Assembly: GCA_033977485.1 (NCBI GenBank)
Contig: CM066984.1
Span: 44,461,100 to 44,525,099, forward strand
Origin: Hydrangea macrophylla
Lineage: Eukaryota; Streptophyta; Magnoliopsida; Cornales; Hydrangeaceae
Length of the DNA stretch: 64,000 nucleotides
Reading direction: 5' to 3'
In this document: piece by piece, positions 11,406 to 23,891 of the stretch
How the letters are laid out: every line of letters starts with the position of its first letter
How positions within the stretch are numbered: the first letter of the stretch is position 1
Position numbers and translations under genes: made by a program
The notes under the pieces: model-generated
Seen by the model: only the letters and a program-made list of their open reading frames with translations
The model's database searches: none
What the model was told of the DNA's origin: nothing

Positions 11406-12260
11406 CTATAGACCTGGATTTGATTTACACCTGCTAACCATGCCAATGGCGAAGCAGATATCTGGTCTAGTGCATAACATCGCATACATGAGACTTCCCA
11501 CTGCCGAAGCATAGGAAACTCCTGCCATGCGATTCCTCTCCTCTTGTGTCTTTGGACACTGGTCCTTGGAGAACGCTAGACCATGCCTAAAAGGTAACAA
11601 ACCTTTCTTTGAATTATCGATTAAAAATCTAGTTAGTACCTTATCGATATAACCAACTTGAGATAATCCCATTATCTTTCTCTTGCGATCCCGAAAGAGT
11701 TTTATCCCAAGGATATAGCTCGCCTCTCCTAGATCCTTCATATCAAAAGTACTAGCTAGCCAAACCTTAACCATTGAAAATACCGCTACATCATTCCCAA
11801 TTAGTAGAATGTCATCAATGTAAAGAATAAGAAAAGCCACCACTTTCCCTTCAATCTTCTTGTATACACAAAGTTCATCCAGATTCTGCATGAAACCAAA
11901 CGACTTGACTGCTTGGTCAAAACGAATGTTCCAACTTCTGAATGCTTGCTTAAGCTCATAAATGGACTTTTGCAACTTGCATACCAAGTTACTTTTTCCC
12001 ACTAGCTGTGATCCCTTCTAGTTTCTCCATATAGATGTTCTCCTCAAGATTGCCAATCAAGAATGTAGTCTTGACATCCATCTGCCAGATCTCATAATCT
12101 AGGCAAGCAGCAAGGGATAGGAGTATTCTGATGGACTTGAGCATGGCTACCAGCGAGAAGGGTTCCTCATAGTCAATGCCCTCACTTTGAGTATAATGCC
12201 TTAAAGGTTTCAAGCTTTCCATCAGATCCTATTTTTCTCTTGTAGACCCACTTATAGCCA
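11406..12260 (-). pseudogene. Copia element 2 reverse transcriptase
   Basis: Two open stretches cover the RT. 11989-12222 has 'QMDVKTTFLIGNLEENIYM', the copia motif normally DVKTAFLNG. 11406-12002 has 'KLQKSIYELKQAFRSW' and the catalytic 'LYIDDILLIGND'. This is followed by 'DMKDLGEASYILGI' and 'VGSLMYAMLCTRPDI'. A frameshift at about 11990-12000 separates the halves. The core YIDD is intact, but the polyprotein as a whole is not translatable. Confidence 0.88.
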
Positions 12261-13420
12261 ATGGATTTATATTGGCAGGAAGTTCTACAAGATCCTAGAC
12301 CTAATTAAAATCTATAGATTCCAATTCAGCCTGCATAGCTTTAACCCAATGAGTTGAGTCTATATCAATCATTACCTGTTCATACGTGGCAGGACCAGAT
12401 TCAGATTCTATGGAGACCACTTCAAAAACTTCTCCTAAGAACATGTATCTGTCAGGCTGGCTGACCATCCTCCCACTACAACGAGGTATCGGTGCGAAAA
12501 TGGGTAAAGAAGTGGTATTTTCTTATCGTACATCGTTTTCAACTGTTGGAGGAATAGAGGGCTCTCCATCTATTTCTCTCAGATCTATCCTTCCCTTAGG
12601 TTCATGGTTTATGATATAATCATCCTCCAAGAAAACAGCATTTGTATAAGAAACACCTTCTTTTCTCTTGGATCATAAAAATACCATCCATAAGTACCCT
12701 TTGGATACCCTACAAAGTAACATACTTCTGATCAATTTGCTCATCTTTCCTTTCAGCACATGTGCCAGATACCGCCATATCCGGAGATCTTGCAAAGAAG
12801 GCTTGTGCCCAATCTACATCTCTCGTGGTGTCCTAGGAACAAATTTGTTTGGTACTAGATTTAGCATGTACGCAGTGGTTTCCAAGGCATAACCCTAAAG
12901 GAATAATGGCAATTCAAAATTAATCATCACCGACCTAGTCATGTCTAAAAGAGTCCGATTCCTTCTCTCCGCTACACCGTTCTGCGGAGATGTACCAGGT
13001 GTAGTCAACTATGACAGAATCCCATTATGTGTGAGGTGATCAATAAACTCATTAGAGAGGTACTCGCCACCTCGATCAGAGCGAATGGCTTTGATATATG
13101 TGCCCAATTGCTTCTCCACTTCAGCCCTAAACTCTTTGAACTTTTCAAAGGCTTCAAACTTGTGCTGCATTAGTTACACATATCCATACCTAGAGTTGCC
13201 ATCAGTAAATGTAATAAAATGCTCATAACTACCCCATGCTCTAATATTTATTGGTCCACACACACATTAGTATGTACTAATTCCAACAATTCATTGGTCC
13301 TTTTACCCTTTGCAGGAAAGGGCCTTTCGGTCATCTTATCCTCTAAACAAGACTCGCAGACTTCCATTGGTTCGAGAACCAAATCACCTAAGACCCTTCT
13401 TTGGCTAGTCTGCCAATCCT
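12261..13420 (-). pseudogene. Copia element 2 integrase
   Basis: Minus-strand frames give the end of the zinc-binding region 'VCESCLEDKMTERPF'. They also give the DDE core piece 'IKAIRSDRGGEYLSNEF', followed by 'SPQNGVAERRNRTLLDM', the standard copia integrase signature with the catalytic Glu region. Several stops interrupt it, for example just before 'LTTPGTSPQNG'. 12261-12900 covers the integrase C-terminus and linker to RT, with poor readability. Confidence 0.8.
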
Positions 13421-13990
13421 ATTTAGATTGATATGGCCAAGCCTCATATGCCAAAAGCCTTGTTGGATTACTGGAAGGTTCCTTTCTTTTAGATGGTACA
13501 GTGACAACTGAGTTATTAAGTTCCATACAAGAGTCTTTAGAAACATTGGGAGTAATCACATACAAGCCATTAGTTTTAACACTAGAACATATAAAAGAAC
13601 CATTTCTTTTAATGACAACTTCTGTTCCAAAATGAAAAGAATAATTTTTATTCAATAAATCTGAAACAAAAATTAAATTACGTCTCATTAAAGGGACGTA
13701 AAGTACATCTAATAAAACTGTTGTCTTATTGTCCAAAAACTCTAAAAATACTACTCCTATTACAACCGCGGAAACGGTTGTGCTAGATCCCAGAGTCAGC
13801 ACGATCTCCCTATCACTGCATTTCCTAGTTGATCTAAATCCCTGTTACAAATTACAGATATGGTTAGTTGCACCAGAATCAATGCACCAAGTGTTTGAAG
13901 TATCTGTTATAAAACTTACTTCAATCACATGTGATTCAATCATACCTTGAACTCCTATAGCTAAGAATTCTAGACAGTTTCTCTTCCAGT
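13419..13990 (-). pseudogene. Copia element 2 protease / gag-pre-integrase
   Basis: The aspartic protease motif 'WCIDSGATNHIC' reads just right of 13850. It is followed in another frame by 'VLLDVLYVPLMRRNLIFVSD' (13419-13802), the usual post-protease copia segment. A stop after HICNL and a frameshift divide the two. The DSGA active site itself is intact. Confidence 0.8.
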
Positions 13991-14750
13991 GGTCCTTCTC
14001 ACCGCATTAGAAACAATTTCCTTTGCCTTGGCCACCCACTTTTCCCTTACCCTTACCCTTTCCCTTAGATTTTGCAATCTTAGGGACTGGTCCAACACTT
14101 GAACCACCAGTGCCAGATTTCTTCTTGCCTTCTTACCTTTCACCTTAGATCGGGAGGCGGAAGAGCTTTTCCCAATGTTTAAAACGTTGCCCCCAGGTTT
14201 GATCACCCCTTTCGCTGCCAATAAAGAACTCATTAATTCACTCACTGAGAAATTCATTTGATTCATATTATAGTCAAGTTTAAATTAAATGAATGATGGC
14301 GACAGCGAATTGAGGATCATATAAACTTGGGTCTCTGCGTCGATGTTGGTTCCCAAGGTCTCCAGTTTATTTAAATAGCCAATCATTTTTAAAATATGTT
14401 CTTAGACTGGAGTCCCTTCTGACATCTTCACACTCATTATTTCTTTTAGGGATTTGATAATGGCACTAGAAGAATCATTCGATTAGAATTGGAGTTGCAA
14501 CACACCGGCCATAGAGGCCAGAATGTAGCAACGGGCCATTCCATTCAATTTCTTCCAATTTTCGAGCTCGCGTCTAGCACCAGCCGTAGTATTTGCAGCG
14601 GGTTCTTCGGGGCATAGGGTGGTGAGGACATAAATGTGATCCTCCGCAGTTGAAATGATGTCAAGATTAAGTTTCCATTCAGTGTAGTTATTTCCAGTTA
14701 ACTTGTTCTGAGTGAGTATAGTGGCAAGTGGACTAAAAGCATATCCAGAT
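13970..14750 (-). pseudogene. Copia element 2 gag
   Basis: The N-terminal piece 'SPLATILTQNKLTGNNYTEW' near 14735-14680 is the typical start of plant copia gag (UBN2-type). The C-terminal zinc knuckle reads CGEKDHWKRNC, but the first Cys codon context is broken by a stop (CF*CGEK) near 14010. Lys/Arg-rich sequence precedes the knuckle. Several stops occur between the two ends, for example near 14490. Confidence 0.8.
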
Positions 14751-16081
14751 TATGATTACTGAAAAATCAAACAGATAAAATAAATATGGATATCAGAATT
14801 TGACAGTTTTGAATAAAAGAATCCTTAAAACTCTTATTTTAAAGCAAAGTTGCCAGAATATCAAAACGAAAGAGTAAAGCCTCCGTATGGTGGTCAATAC
14901 TTGATCTTTTGATTAATCATGACTTATCCGCTATGCAACTTTTGCAAAACAAGTTATGACTCCCGAACCTATTTGATCTCTAAGTTTTGAATAATGCCCC
15001 ATGTGGGATCCCTTATCTATAGCTTAGCTAGTGTGTACCGTTAACTAAGATCCAATCACAACCGCCTCAAGTAGTGCCTCCGTGTGGTGTTCAACCTCTA
15101 ACACGTCTAATTGATCATATCTGTAGGAAGTTCACATCTAGTAACCAATGAGTAGTGTACCCTCTGTATGGAATGATCACCCCTGGCGAGGTGACACAGA
15201 ATGCACTATTCATCTTACAGCGAACCAATAATGGAAGATCGTAGGTGTTATTAATAAGACCTTCTCCCACTAGTTTTAATAATTAAGGATTTTGCTTTTG
15301 GAAAAAATATTTCCACACATAACCCATAAATATCCAATGTTTACTAATGTGTTGAAATGGCTTTTGAATTTTATTTTAGAAAACTTATTTTACGTGCATG
15401 TAAGTTGTAACAATATAATTAAATGCCAATCACAAACCAAGCACATAAAATGAAAACCTAAAATGAAATAAAAGCATCCAAACGATGCCTCTATCTCCCA
15501 TGGCTCTATCTCCACTGAACCTCCTTCTTGGTTTGATCGCCTCTGGCTCCATCTTTGTGGACAACGACTTCTCACTCCATCTTCATGGGCTACCTAATTC
15601 TATTACATTAGACCTATGCTTCTTTCGAATCTTTCATTTTATCTAGAAATAGAAAATACAGTAATAAAATAAAATTATTCAATCGATTGAACTTACAATT
15701 TCACATAATGATTTAAAATTATACATAATAATAAAAAATAAATAATTTTTCAAAACTTTTAAACTATGAAGGACACCTGGACAGAGAGACTGCTTCGATC
15801 GATTAAAAAAATTTGATCGATTGAACCCCGCATTGGTTCGATCGATCAAAACTTTTTTAATCGATCGACCAAAGACATTTTTGATCGATTGACACAAGTT
15901 CAATCGATCGAAACTACCATGCATCCAATGCAAACACAGATTTGTTTTCTGCTACGAAAACACTGCAGAAATAGATCTGTAATGATGGAGTTTCAAAAAC
16001 AGTTCTAAAATCATCGTGCAAATCAATTTAGTGTTCCAAAATGCATCTACAGATCCAAACAAGCGTGGCTCTGATACTAAT
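14751..16081 (-). other. Copia element 2 leader and primer-binding site
   Basis: Untranslated leader between the 5' LTR and gag. The minus-strand primer-binding site at 16066-16079 reads TAGTATCAGAGCCA, one base off the tRNA-iMet consensus TGGTATCAGAGCCA. TCGATCGATTGAA-type repeats fill about 15785-15915. The leader is similar to that of copia element 1 but lacks a block present there near 6550-6880. Confidence 0.8.
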
Positions 16082-17583
16082 TGTAGGGAAAGTTAGGTTT
16101 AAAATTTATTTAAACGTGCAGTGGAAAACAAAGTTCAAAACTTTTATTGGTAGCCCGGATCTACTACTTATGAACTCTATAGATGCGTACGAGAGAGGGA
16201 CAAGAATTATACCTAATGGTCTTGAACCCAATTCTGAATCTTTAATCTTCTTGATGGTGCAACAACTCCCACTAGGTGATCTTCACTCCTATGCCTCCTG
16301 TGGACACTACCGAAGATGCTAGGGCTGGTGGGAACTCTAATAGTGAGGATAAAAAGGCTAAAGAAACCCTAAAGTAGTTTCTACAGCTCTGGAATAGAAA
16401 AATGACTACTATCAACTTCTGTACGCAGCTACCCTATTTCGAGATTCCAAAAACCAACTTTACCTTCAATCGATTGAAGTGGCTTCGATCGATCGAACCT
16501 TCGATCGATTGAACAATGGTCAATCGATCAAACTTGCCTTGACTTCAATCAATCAAACTTCTTTGATCCATCGAACCTGTCTTGACAAGATCCTCTTGTG
16601 CCTTTCCAAGCATCATAGCAGAGCTAAGAGTGGAACCTCCTAGGCTCTTTATTGTTGGCTCAGACCAGTTGTTAATTTCCATGATCAAACTCTTTGATCA
16701 GCAAACTAACCAACTTATCAGTTAACGTTTACTCCACTATAAAATGATAACTGAACTCCAATGCAAAAGAACATATCTAAAATGATAACTAGACTTGTGC
16801 GGTGTACTAATAACCCTCTACCATCAGCATTCATAATCATATTTAGGTAGTCGGATAAACCTTTACTGTCAACCTGAATCATGATTACTTCTTCTATTCC
16901 CTGAGTCCCATTCACCTCTCATGATTACCAAACATGTTGATAACTACTTATCAACAAGACTACAGTTCTCAGTAATCAACTTGGTGACATTCTCAGGGGA
17001 ATGCTTACTCTTAATCAGAGGGTAGATTCTATCTTGACTATCTATGTTCACAACCCTATGAACATGACATACCCAAGATACCCAGGTGTTGATCTTTAAG
17101 ACCTCACTGATTGGTAATTCAAAGCAGCCATATCCACAATTTTTGTTAATAATCATCTCAAGATTGAGAACACGTATCTTATACAAGTTATGTGTTCTTA
17201 TCGACTACTGACAGCCTCAAGTGTCATCACGAAAGCTCAGGTTCATCAATGCACTATAAGCACTGGCATATTAACTAAGAGTTATACTCAAGTGGTTGAG
17301 ATTCATCACTCCATCAAATGGTAGTTAATCATGCTATAGTGTAAACTAGATGAGATATCCAGTCTCATCATCCACGATGACAAATTCTAAGTATCAAAGA
17401 TTAGTAATTTGTATCTCACTTTTATGTATCTCATACACACATGAATTACTTACTATGATACTTAAGGATTAAAAATCATCTCATGAAAGAAACATACATA
17501 ATGAAATGTAAAGTTGATATCCCTACATTAAAAATGTCGATGTCTCATACATAAATTAATGGTTTGAGGGCACAAACCCAATA
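16082..17583 (-). repeat. Copia element 2, 5' LTR
   Basis: 1502 bp. On the minus strand it begins at 17583 with TATTGGGTTTGTGCCCTC (expected TGTTGGG) and ends CCCTACA at 16082. It carries TCGATCGAA blocks near 16465-16570. The right copy of the gctga duplication follows at 17584. Confidence 0.9.
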
Positions 17584-17588
17584 GCTGA

Positions 17589-18330
17589 CCATTACTATGA
17601 ATGACAGAAAGAGAATCAAAATCTTTGGGAGGTGAGTTTCACCCAAGCAAAGTACAGTTGGACATGCGTGGGAGGAATGTGTCAGTAACATAGACCCATA
17701 GTCCATGCCATTGTAAGTCAGGTCGTGTGGTCGCATATAGTGAATTGGAATGCATGGGAATGTGAATGTTGAGAGAACTACTTTCTTAATGCAATTACTG
17801 TATAAAGCTTCTTATTAATGATACTTTGTTAGTTTTCTACTAAGTAGGCTTCACAAGTTGATGATATTTATGCCACTAGATATTCCAGCTTTCCAGCCAT
17901 ATGACTATACTAGTGAAGCGCTTGTTGATGAGAGCTACTATCCGGAGGAAAATTATGTCTAGGATAGTCATACTGAGGATGGGATCAGAGGAGAGCATCA
18001 CCAAGCTAACGACGACGTTTATGCCAGTTGAGGTTTAGAGCTAGATCGTAGTTGTCTTCTTTTAATTATGTTTGAATAATGTTACTTTTGGTTAATTGGC
18101 GAATGTGCCATAGGATTCGGAAGGTTGTTTAAATACAATGATTTTGTAATAAGATCTATGATGGTTTAGGTTTAAGTTTATTAAATTATGGTTTAGTGTT
18201 TTAGTTACTGCATTTATATCTAATGTTTAGATCTGTGTGTTGTGGACAACCATGTGATATTCACCGGTCATGGTTTAGGACCCAAAAAGGAATTTTATTT
18301 TCTCTATTTTTGTTGTTCCAAGGCATGACA
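17589..18330. repeat. Gypsy-derived fragment, LTR end at 18330
   Basis: No intact gene. The right end, 'gacccaaaaaggaattttat ... tgaca', is the same LTR terminus seen at 5470, 8820, 28347 and 33484. Upstream, near 17930, 'gctactatccggaggaaaat' resembles a phrase in the gypsy LTR at 28690 and 33860, indicating a related family. The left part is target DNA of copia element 2. Confidence 0.6.
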
Positions 18331-18611
18331 ACATTACTCTCCATTTAATTACACAAATCTCATAAAATTTTACCTTTTTTTTGTGAGAAATTTCAAGTTG
18401 CACATTTTTATCCCAGAGATTGATACCAAATTTTCAATGTAGTACCATTCGTGCTTCTATATGAGATTATGCTTACACAGAGAGATATAGCAATCAGAAA
18501 TGAAAAATGAACCTGTGTGAAAAGATATGTTGCACCAAGATCACGAGAAATATCAAATAAAAATTAGTAAAAAGTTTCTCATTTTAGACTTATGAAGGTT
18601 AAAAGACAATA
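18331..18611. other. Gene-free AT-rich flank of the pararetrovirus
   Basis: No coding sequence or repeat boundary is clear up to about 18555. From there the sequence becomes recognisably a diverged inverted copy of the viral intergenic sequence at 26080-26140. Confidence 0.4.
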
Positions 18612-18647
18612 AGTATTTTGTTTTGGTCAAAACTCCATGACTAGTGA
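18612..18647 (+). repeat. Inverted viral intergenic repeat, left arm
   Basis: 36 bp from agtattttgttttggtcaaa to ctagtga. It matches the reverse complement of 26044-26079 exactly. Weaker similarity extends left to about 18559. Confidence 0.85.
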
Positions 18648-18650
18648 CAA

Positions 18651-19059
18651 AAAAAAGAATAAAGGAAAAATCCCTATAAATTGAAATATTATTACTTACT
18701 TGCGAGACGAAACCACAATTACAGAGGAGGAGGGGGATAATACAAGTGAGGTGGTAAAGAGAGAGAAAGAGGAACTGAAGAAAAGAAGATGCCCATCTAC
18801 AATTCAGAGGGTCATCTTAAATAAGAAAATAAAAGTCTACAGTCATCCGACAAGGTACTGTAGATATATATATATATATAAAAAATTCAAAAAGTAGAAT
18901 ATGTGTCCTTGTTTGGTGGAGTCGTGCCAAACTACTTTTTGACTAACAATAAAAACCATGGATGCAAAACCACGGACTGTAAAACCGTGTGCGTAAAACC
19001 ATGGGCAACCTATGTCATTGCATGCGTCACCAATGGGAGAACGTAACCGCATGCGTCAC
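18651..19059. other. Viral or flanking intergenic sequence
   Basis: No gene. It includes a (TA)n run at about 18865-18880. Three short variants of 'gtaaaaccatgg' lie between 18955 and 19005, and a repeated 'gcatgcgtcac' at 19020 and 19050. It may be the 3' untranslated part of the viral genome downstream of its last ORF. Confidence 0.4.
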
Positions 19060-20435
19060 TTACTCCAGCTTGTCATTGGGCTTACTGGATTGGGATGTCG
19101 TGGCAATCATGGCGTCAAACAGGTCTTCCATTATTGGCACCTGACTGGATATGGACGCTGTATCCATATCTTCTTCATCTTCGTATGGATCTTGTGCTTC
19201 CCCAGCTAGGCATCCAAAGGCATTTGACTGTATTACTTGGGATGACTGACCCTGATCTTTGGTCTGGCTTGAAGTAGCCTGACCACTCCTTTGAGCAACC
19301 TATGAGGCTAAGAACTTCTCCTTAAGAGTTTCCATAACCTTAACATAAATCTCTTCCTTTGAGAGGTGTGGATTTTCCCCCCTATGGAAGCGAACAGGAG
19401 CTCAAACATATTTAAATGAGAGGATAACTGTGAGGCTGTCTGCATAAATTCTGCAGCCTTTTGTTTTTCATTATCCTCAAAATTTTTAATATAGTTTTTA
19501 ACGGCAGGCTGGATTTTTTAGAGTACATTATCAATGTCAAATCCAGGCCACCATTTTACCCAGAAAGTTCTCTAGAGAATAGGAATTTTAAGAGAGTCCT
19601 CAGAAAGAAGAATATCCCACTTCCAAATCCAAACAAGTCTGAATTCAGCAAAGAAGAATAAAGTATTTCTTCCAATAGGGATATTGGTAAGAGATTTTCC
19701 TCGAAGAACAGGATGGTGATCAAACCAGACTGTAAAATAATCTAGAATGGTTCGAGGAACAATTCCAATTTCTGGTCCCATTTTGTCCCACCAATGATAA
19801 AACCAGTTGGGAAAACTGTTAAGACCAGTTTTTAAAATTTGATCATTTATTATGAACAGCCAAGTATGGCTTCGTGTAGGATTTTTGTAAAGAAAAGCTT
19901 TATTCCAAGCCTCCAAATAATCCCAGTAATTATAAGTTGCTCCATTAATTTTTAAAGTTCTGGCTTGAGCAGGATTAAGACCCCACTGATTAGCGTGAAG
20001 AACTTTAATGATATAACACTTAGAATGTGTTATAGGAGTCTTTTTATCAGTTTGGACTACATGGAAATGTTCAATTTGAACAGAACCTGTTTCCATAAGA
20101 ATTGCCTCGTAAGCAAATCTAGGCTTAGATTCTTGGGTCATCCAATTATGCATGTTAAGAAATCTTTTTTTGAATCCCCAAGCATCTAATTCATCTAATT
20201 CTTCTTTTGAAAATTTGTCTAAAACAAGGAAAGTTTCCAAAATTTGTTTTTGTTGGAAAACAGCCTCTTGTAGAAGAATGTCCTTGGCAGAAGGTTTCTG
20301 CTGGGGACCAGCCTTATTTGGCTGATTGGACCCTTTATTCGGGATGGAACCCTTTCGTGGGTTTTGTTGCTGGCCCTTCCCTTTGTTGGGACGCCATTGC
20401 GAAAATTGAAATCCTCCTTTATCCGGAGGTTGCAT
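19060..20435 (-). pseudogene. Pararetroviral downstream ORF, unknown function
   Basis: The longest open part is 19572-20435 (287 residues). It has a Lys/Gln/Asn-rich N-terminal tail, then 'FSKEELDELDAWGFKKRFL' and a Trp/Tyr-rich body ('YNWYD'-like segments). Similar frames continue left after frameshifts near 19640 and 19330, to a stop at 19060. An acidic stretch 'YEDEEDMDTAS' lies close to that end. Overall length would be near 450 codons. It overlaps the end of the RT-RNase H ORF by 17 bases in another frame. I recall related ORFs beside RT in endogenous caulimovirids, but no assigned function. It is not a recognisable transactivator. Confidence 0.7.
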
Positions 20436-21558
20436 TCTGTTTTTCCTGCAAAAATTCTCTAGTCAGAAAATCTGGTAATGAATTTTGATCTCCTTTAATA
20501 TACTCAATCTGAAAATCAAAAGCAGATAAATCAGACTGCCATCTAGCAAAAATTTGCTTAGAAACAAGATTTCTAACATCCTGTTTTAATATATGTTTAG
20601 CATCACTGCAATCTATTCTGAGAAGAAATGCTTGGTTAAGTAAATCATCCTGAAATTTAGTGACACACTTAATAATAGAAAACATTTCTTTTTTAATAGT
20701 AGAGTAATTTTTCGAAGAACCTTTCCAAATGCCAGAAGTAAAACGTAATAGTTCTTCTTGATTGGTCTTTGGATTCTTTTGTTTGAGAATTCCTCCATAA
20801 CCAATATCTGAAGCATCATTTTCAACAATTTTGTCCCAATGGGGATTTGCTAATCCGAGACATGGTAATTGTTTTACTCTAAGCTTGATTCTCTGAACTG
20901 CTTTAGTATGTTCAGATGTCCATGGTAAAGGATTCTTTTTAAGCCTTTGGTGCAGTAGAGCACAGTCATGGGCAAGTTTATGATAATGATTTCCTATATA
21001 ATTAAGACTTCCCAAAAATCTTTGTAATTGGGTTTTATCCTTTAATTCATCAGGAAATTTAGAAGCAAATTCAATACTTCTATCAATGGGAATAATTTTC
21101 CCTTTATTAGTATTAAAACCTAAGAATCGAATCTGTGTTTTGAAAAGATCCATTTTGTGGGCTGAAAGAACAAGACCATTATGAATAATAATGTCTTTTA
21201 GGGTTCTAAGATGCTTAAAATGCTGATCAATAGATGATGAGAAAACTAAAATATCATCTATGTAGACCAAACTGAATTCTGAGAAAGGATTAAAAATCTC
21301 ATTCATAATATTTTGGAATTCTGATGGAGCATTTTTTAATCCAAATGGCATGACATTCCATTCAAAGTGTCCAAAAGGGACAGTGAATGCTGTCTTATGC
21401 CTATCTTCTTCTGTAATCTGAATTTGCCAATATCGAGATTTTAAATCAAATTTTGAAAAGATAGAAGCATTATATAATCTATCCAACAAATCTTTTTTAT
21501 TGGGGATAGGATATCTAATCCATTGTAGGGCTTCATTTAATGGTTTATAATTAACCAC
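20419..21558 (-). pseudogene. Pararetroviral RT-RNase H segment
   Basis: A 379-residue open frame with the full reverse transcriptase palm: 'FDLKSRYWQIQI', 'PFGLKNAPSEFQ' and the catalytic 'YIDDILVFS'. RNase H follows: 'VENDASDIGYGGIL', then 'DFQIEYIKGDQNSLPDFLTR'. In the intact virus this is continuous with the protease to the right. Here the frame is broken at about 21560-21605, so the RT is separated from the upstream polyprotein. Fit to Caulimoviridae rather than gypsy rests on the RT-RNase H end motif and the absence of integrase. Confidence 0.9.
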
Positions 21559-21601
21559 AAGTCTAGGTCTGCCTCTCTCTATTTCGGCATTTTTATTGAC
21601 A

Positions 21602-23440
21602 TTAAAGGCAGTACAACTCCAAGGGGAATAACTTTTCCTTATGAGTTTTTTTATCGAAAAGACTCTGTATTTCTTTTTTACAAAGTTCTAAGAATTCAAC
21701 ATTCATTTGGCTGGGTCTAGCCTTGGTATGAATATGAGATCTTTCATCAAAACCAAGCTTATAGGGGAGAGAAACCATATGTTTCTTCCTTGTCCAAAAA
21801 ACACTAGGAATCTCACTACAGACTTTATCTTGAAAATCCTGTGATAATTTATGAATCTTTCTAGAAATATTTGGCATCTTTAGCTGATGCTCAATTTGCA
21901 TATTTCTAGTTTCATCTTGTAAATAACCAAGGTGTCGTTCTTTTAAATCTAAAAGATTTAATTCATTGACAATCCTTGTTTCTGGCTCTTTAAGAAAGGT
22001 AAAAACCAAATCAAAATCTTTAAATTTTGCATATATGCCAGTTTGGTCAACTTGTATAGGCATAATAAGTTTTAAAAAAGGAGTTCCCAAAATTACTTGA
22101 TGTTGTAAATCTTTAACAAGTAAGAAAGTGGATGGAATACAAACTCCTTCATTACATACATAGACATCAGAAAGCTTAAACTGGATTTTCATCCTGCTTC
22201 CACTAGCTGATGTTAGAGATTGCATAGTTTTTTCAAAATATTTAGTGGGAACTATGCCTTCTTGAATGCAGTTTAGGTCTGCTCCACTATCTACTAAGGC
22301 AATAGCCTGTATGGGAAATTCTTCTTGTATTACAAGATTAATTTTTATATACCAATTTTGAAATGTAATTTTATTCAAAATATGCAGGTACTGGTCTCCT
22401 GTCATAGAAGTATCCCTAGTGTCAGGGATATTTTCTCCTATACTAATGGAAGAAGTAGACATATTATCTATTTTTTCTTCCATCTTTGAAAAAGCTATTT
22501 GGAGGTCTCTTATATCATTCTTTACAAGATTTATCTCCTGTTTAAGATCTGTTATAGTAATGGGTTTTTCAACTTTTTCCATTCTATTGAAAACTTCCTG
22601 AATACTAAACTGCATTTGCTTACATTCTTTTTTCTCTGGAGGTTTTCTAGTATGATCGATGCATAATTGTATTACTTTCACCTTTAATTCAGGATCAGTA
22701 ATTTTCTCAATTATGTCTAACATATCACTATGTTCTGCCGTGAGGACATTTAATGTAAGGCAATTCATAGTAGCAATGGACTTCCAATAATCAGCCTCTT
22801 TACAACCATTAGAACATCCATGAGAATCAGATGGTTGTTCTTCTTCCTCTTGGGAGTAGAAACCATCCTCACCTTCCTCAGGATAGTCTTCTTCTTCAGA
22901 ATTTTCTGGAGAAGTATTTAGTAAAATTTTACAGAGCTGAGCCTTTAAACCTTCATCAATACTGAGCTCATCTAATTTCTTTTTTGTAGTACATTTATTG
23001 GCTAAATGTCCTACTTTTCCACACTTCCAGCATACCCTTGTCTCCTTAGGAGCAGAACCTTTCGCTGGTCCTTTCCTAGAAGGGTTACTTTTTCTGGGAG
23101 GTGGTCTAGTTCTTCTGGGGTATGGATTAGTATTCCTTTTCCTTGTAGGTCTAATTTGCCTAGGATTTTGGTTCATTTGTCTTTTCTTTCTTTTAGTAAG
23201 ATTCATAGGCATATCAAAACCCCATTGTTTGCAAAAATCCCCTATTTCTTGTTTACCAGTAAGATTTTGTTTCTTCATCTGGTATTGTAATTTCATATCA
23301 TTACAGATACTGAGGCCTACTTGTGTGCAAGCACTCATGATCTGCCCATAATGTAAATCACTATATGGGATAGTATGACCATCATGTTGATCTCTTAAGT
23401 CTTTGTCTGACCTTTTCTGCAAATAAGTGTGGAAGACCAT
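21602..23440 (-). pseudogene. Pararetroviral capsid C-terminus, zinc finger and protease
   Basis: A 612-residue open frame. Near residue 135 it has the CCHC zinc finger CWKCGKVGHLANKC, typical of caulimovirid capsid proteins. It is preceded by an Arg/Lys/Pro-rich tail and followed by an acidic stretch 'EDYPEEGEDGFYSQEEEEQ'. A likely coiled-coil follows, then the aspartic protease 'ALVDSGADLNCI'. The end of the frame runs out of frame just before the RT. The capsid core lies in an overlapping frame at 23382-23891. Confidence 0.88.
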
Positions 23441-23891
23441 CTATAAATCTGGCTTTCCAAAAATCATCATTTGCATCATGTCTTTGCATAACTTTACATA
23501 TAAATACATCTTTATACCATCTATAGTGGGTTAAAGAAGGGCATCTAAGATTCATAAGGAGCTCTCTACTCCTTTCAGACCTTTGTGGGTGAGTACCAAT
23601 GAAATGAGTAATTATGGTCTGAACCATAGTAACTATAGCATCTGGAACCATGGTAGGTTGTCCATTAACATTTTCTACTTTGACTTTGTCCAGAATATCA
23701 GTTCTTTGTTGTTGAGTGAGAAGATTATCCCACCAACCTTTAAGGCAACCAGAAAAACCGCAGGAAAGAAGAGTTGCGGTATCTTTATTAGAATTACCAC
23801 AATTTATACTCATAGAAGCCCACATAAGCATTTTGTGGAGTACTTCTAGAATTTGATATTCTGTGAAGCCATCTATGTTCCATTCCACCAC
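23382..23891 (-). pseudogene. Pararetroviral capsid core
   Basis: A 169-residue open frame containing 'CGFSGCLKGWWDNLLTQQQ' and 'RWYKDVFICKVMQR', the conserved capsid-core region of caulimovirids. It overlaps the frames on both sides (23873-23891 and 23382-23440), so at least two frameshifts divide what should be one capsid ORF. Confidence 0.82.

Larger units (their letters stand above)
9322..17583 (-). mobile_element. Ty1/copia element 2, complete ends, TSD gctga
   Basis: This 8.26-kb element has two LTRs of about 1.5 kb (9322-10820 and 16082-17583). The 5-bp duplication gctga is at 9317-9321 and 17584-17588. Joining the flanks restores 'taccaggctgaccattac', which matches the neighbouring tandem unit 'taccagactaaccattac' and confirms the insertion point. 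Gag, protease, integrase, RT and RNase H appear in copia order on the minus strand. Stops and frameshifts break every domain, so it is not autonomous. The lineage is possibly Tork/Angela-like from the 'EPRNHGKGKHVERK' RNase H tail; that is a guess. Confidence 0.92.

Noticed and set aside
11131..11514. A 127-residue plus-strand open frame
   Set aside because: Antisense shadow of the copia RNase H, which has clear family motifs on the minus strand.
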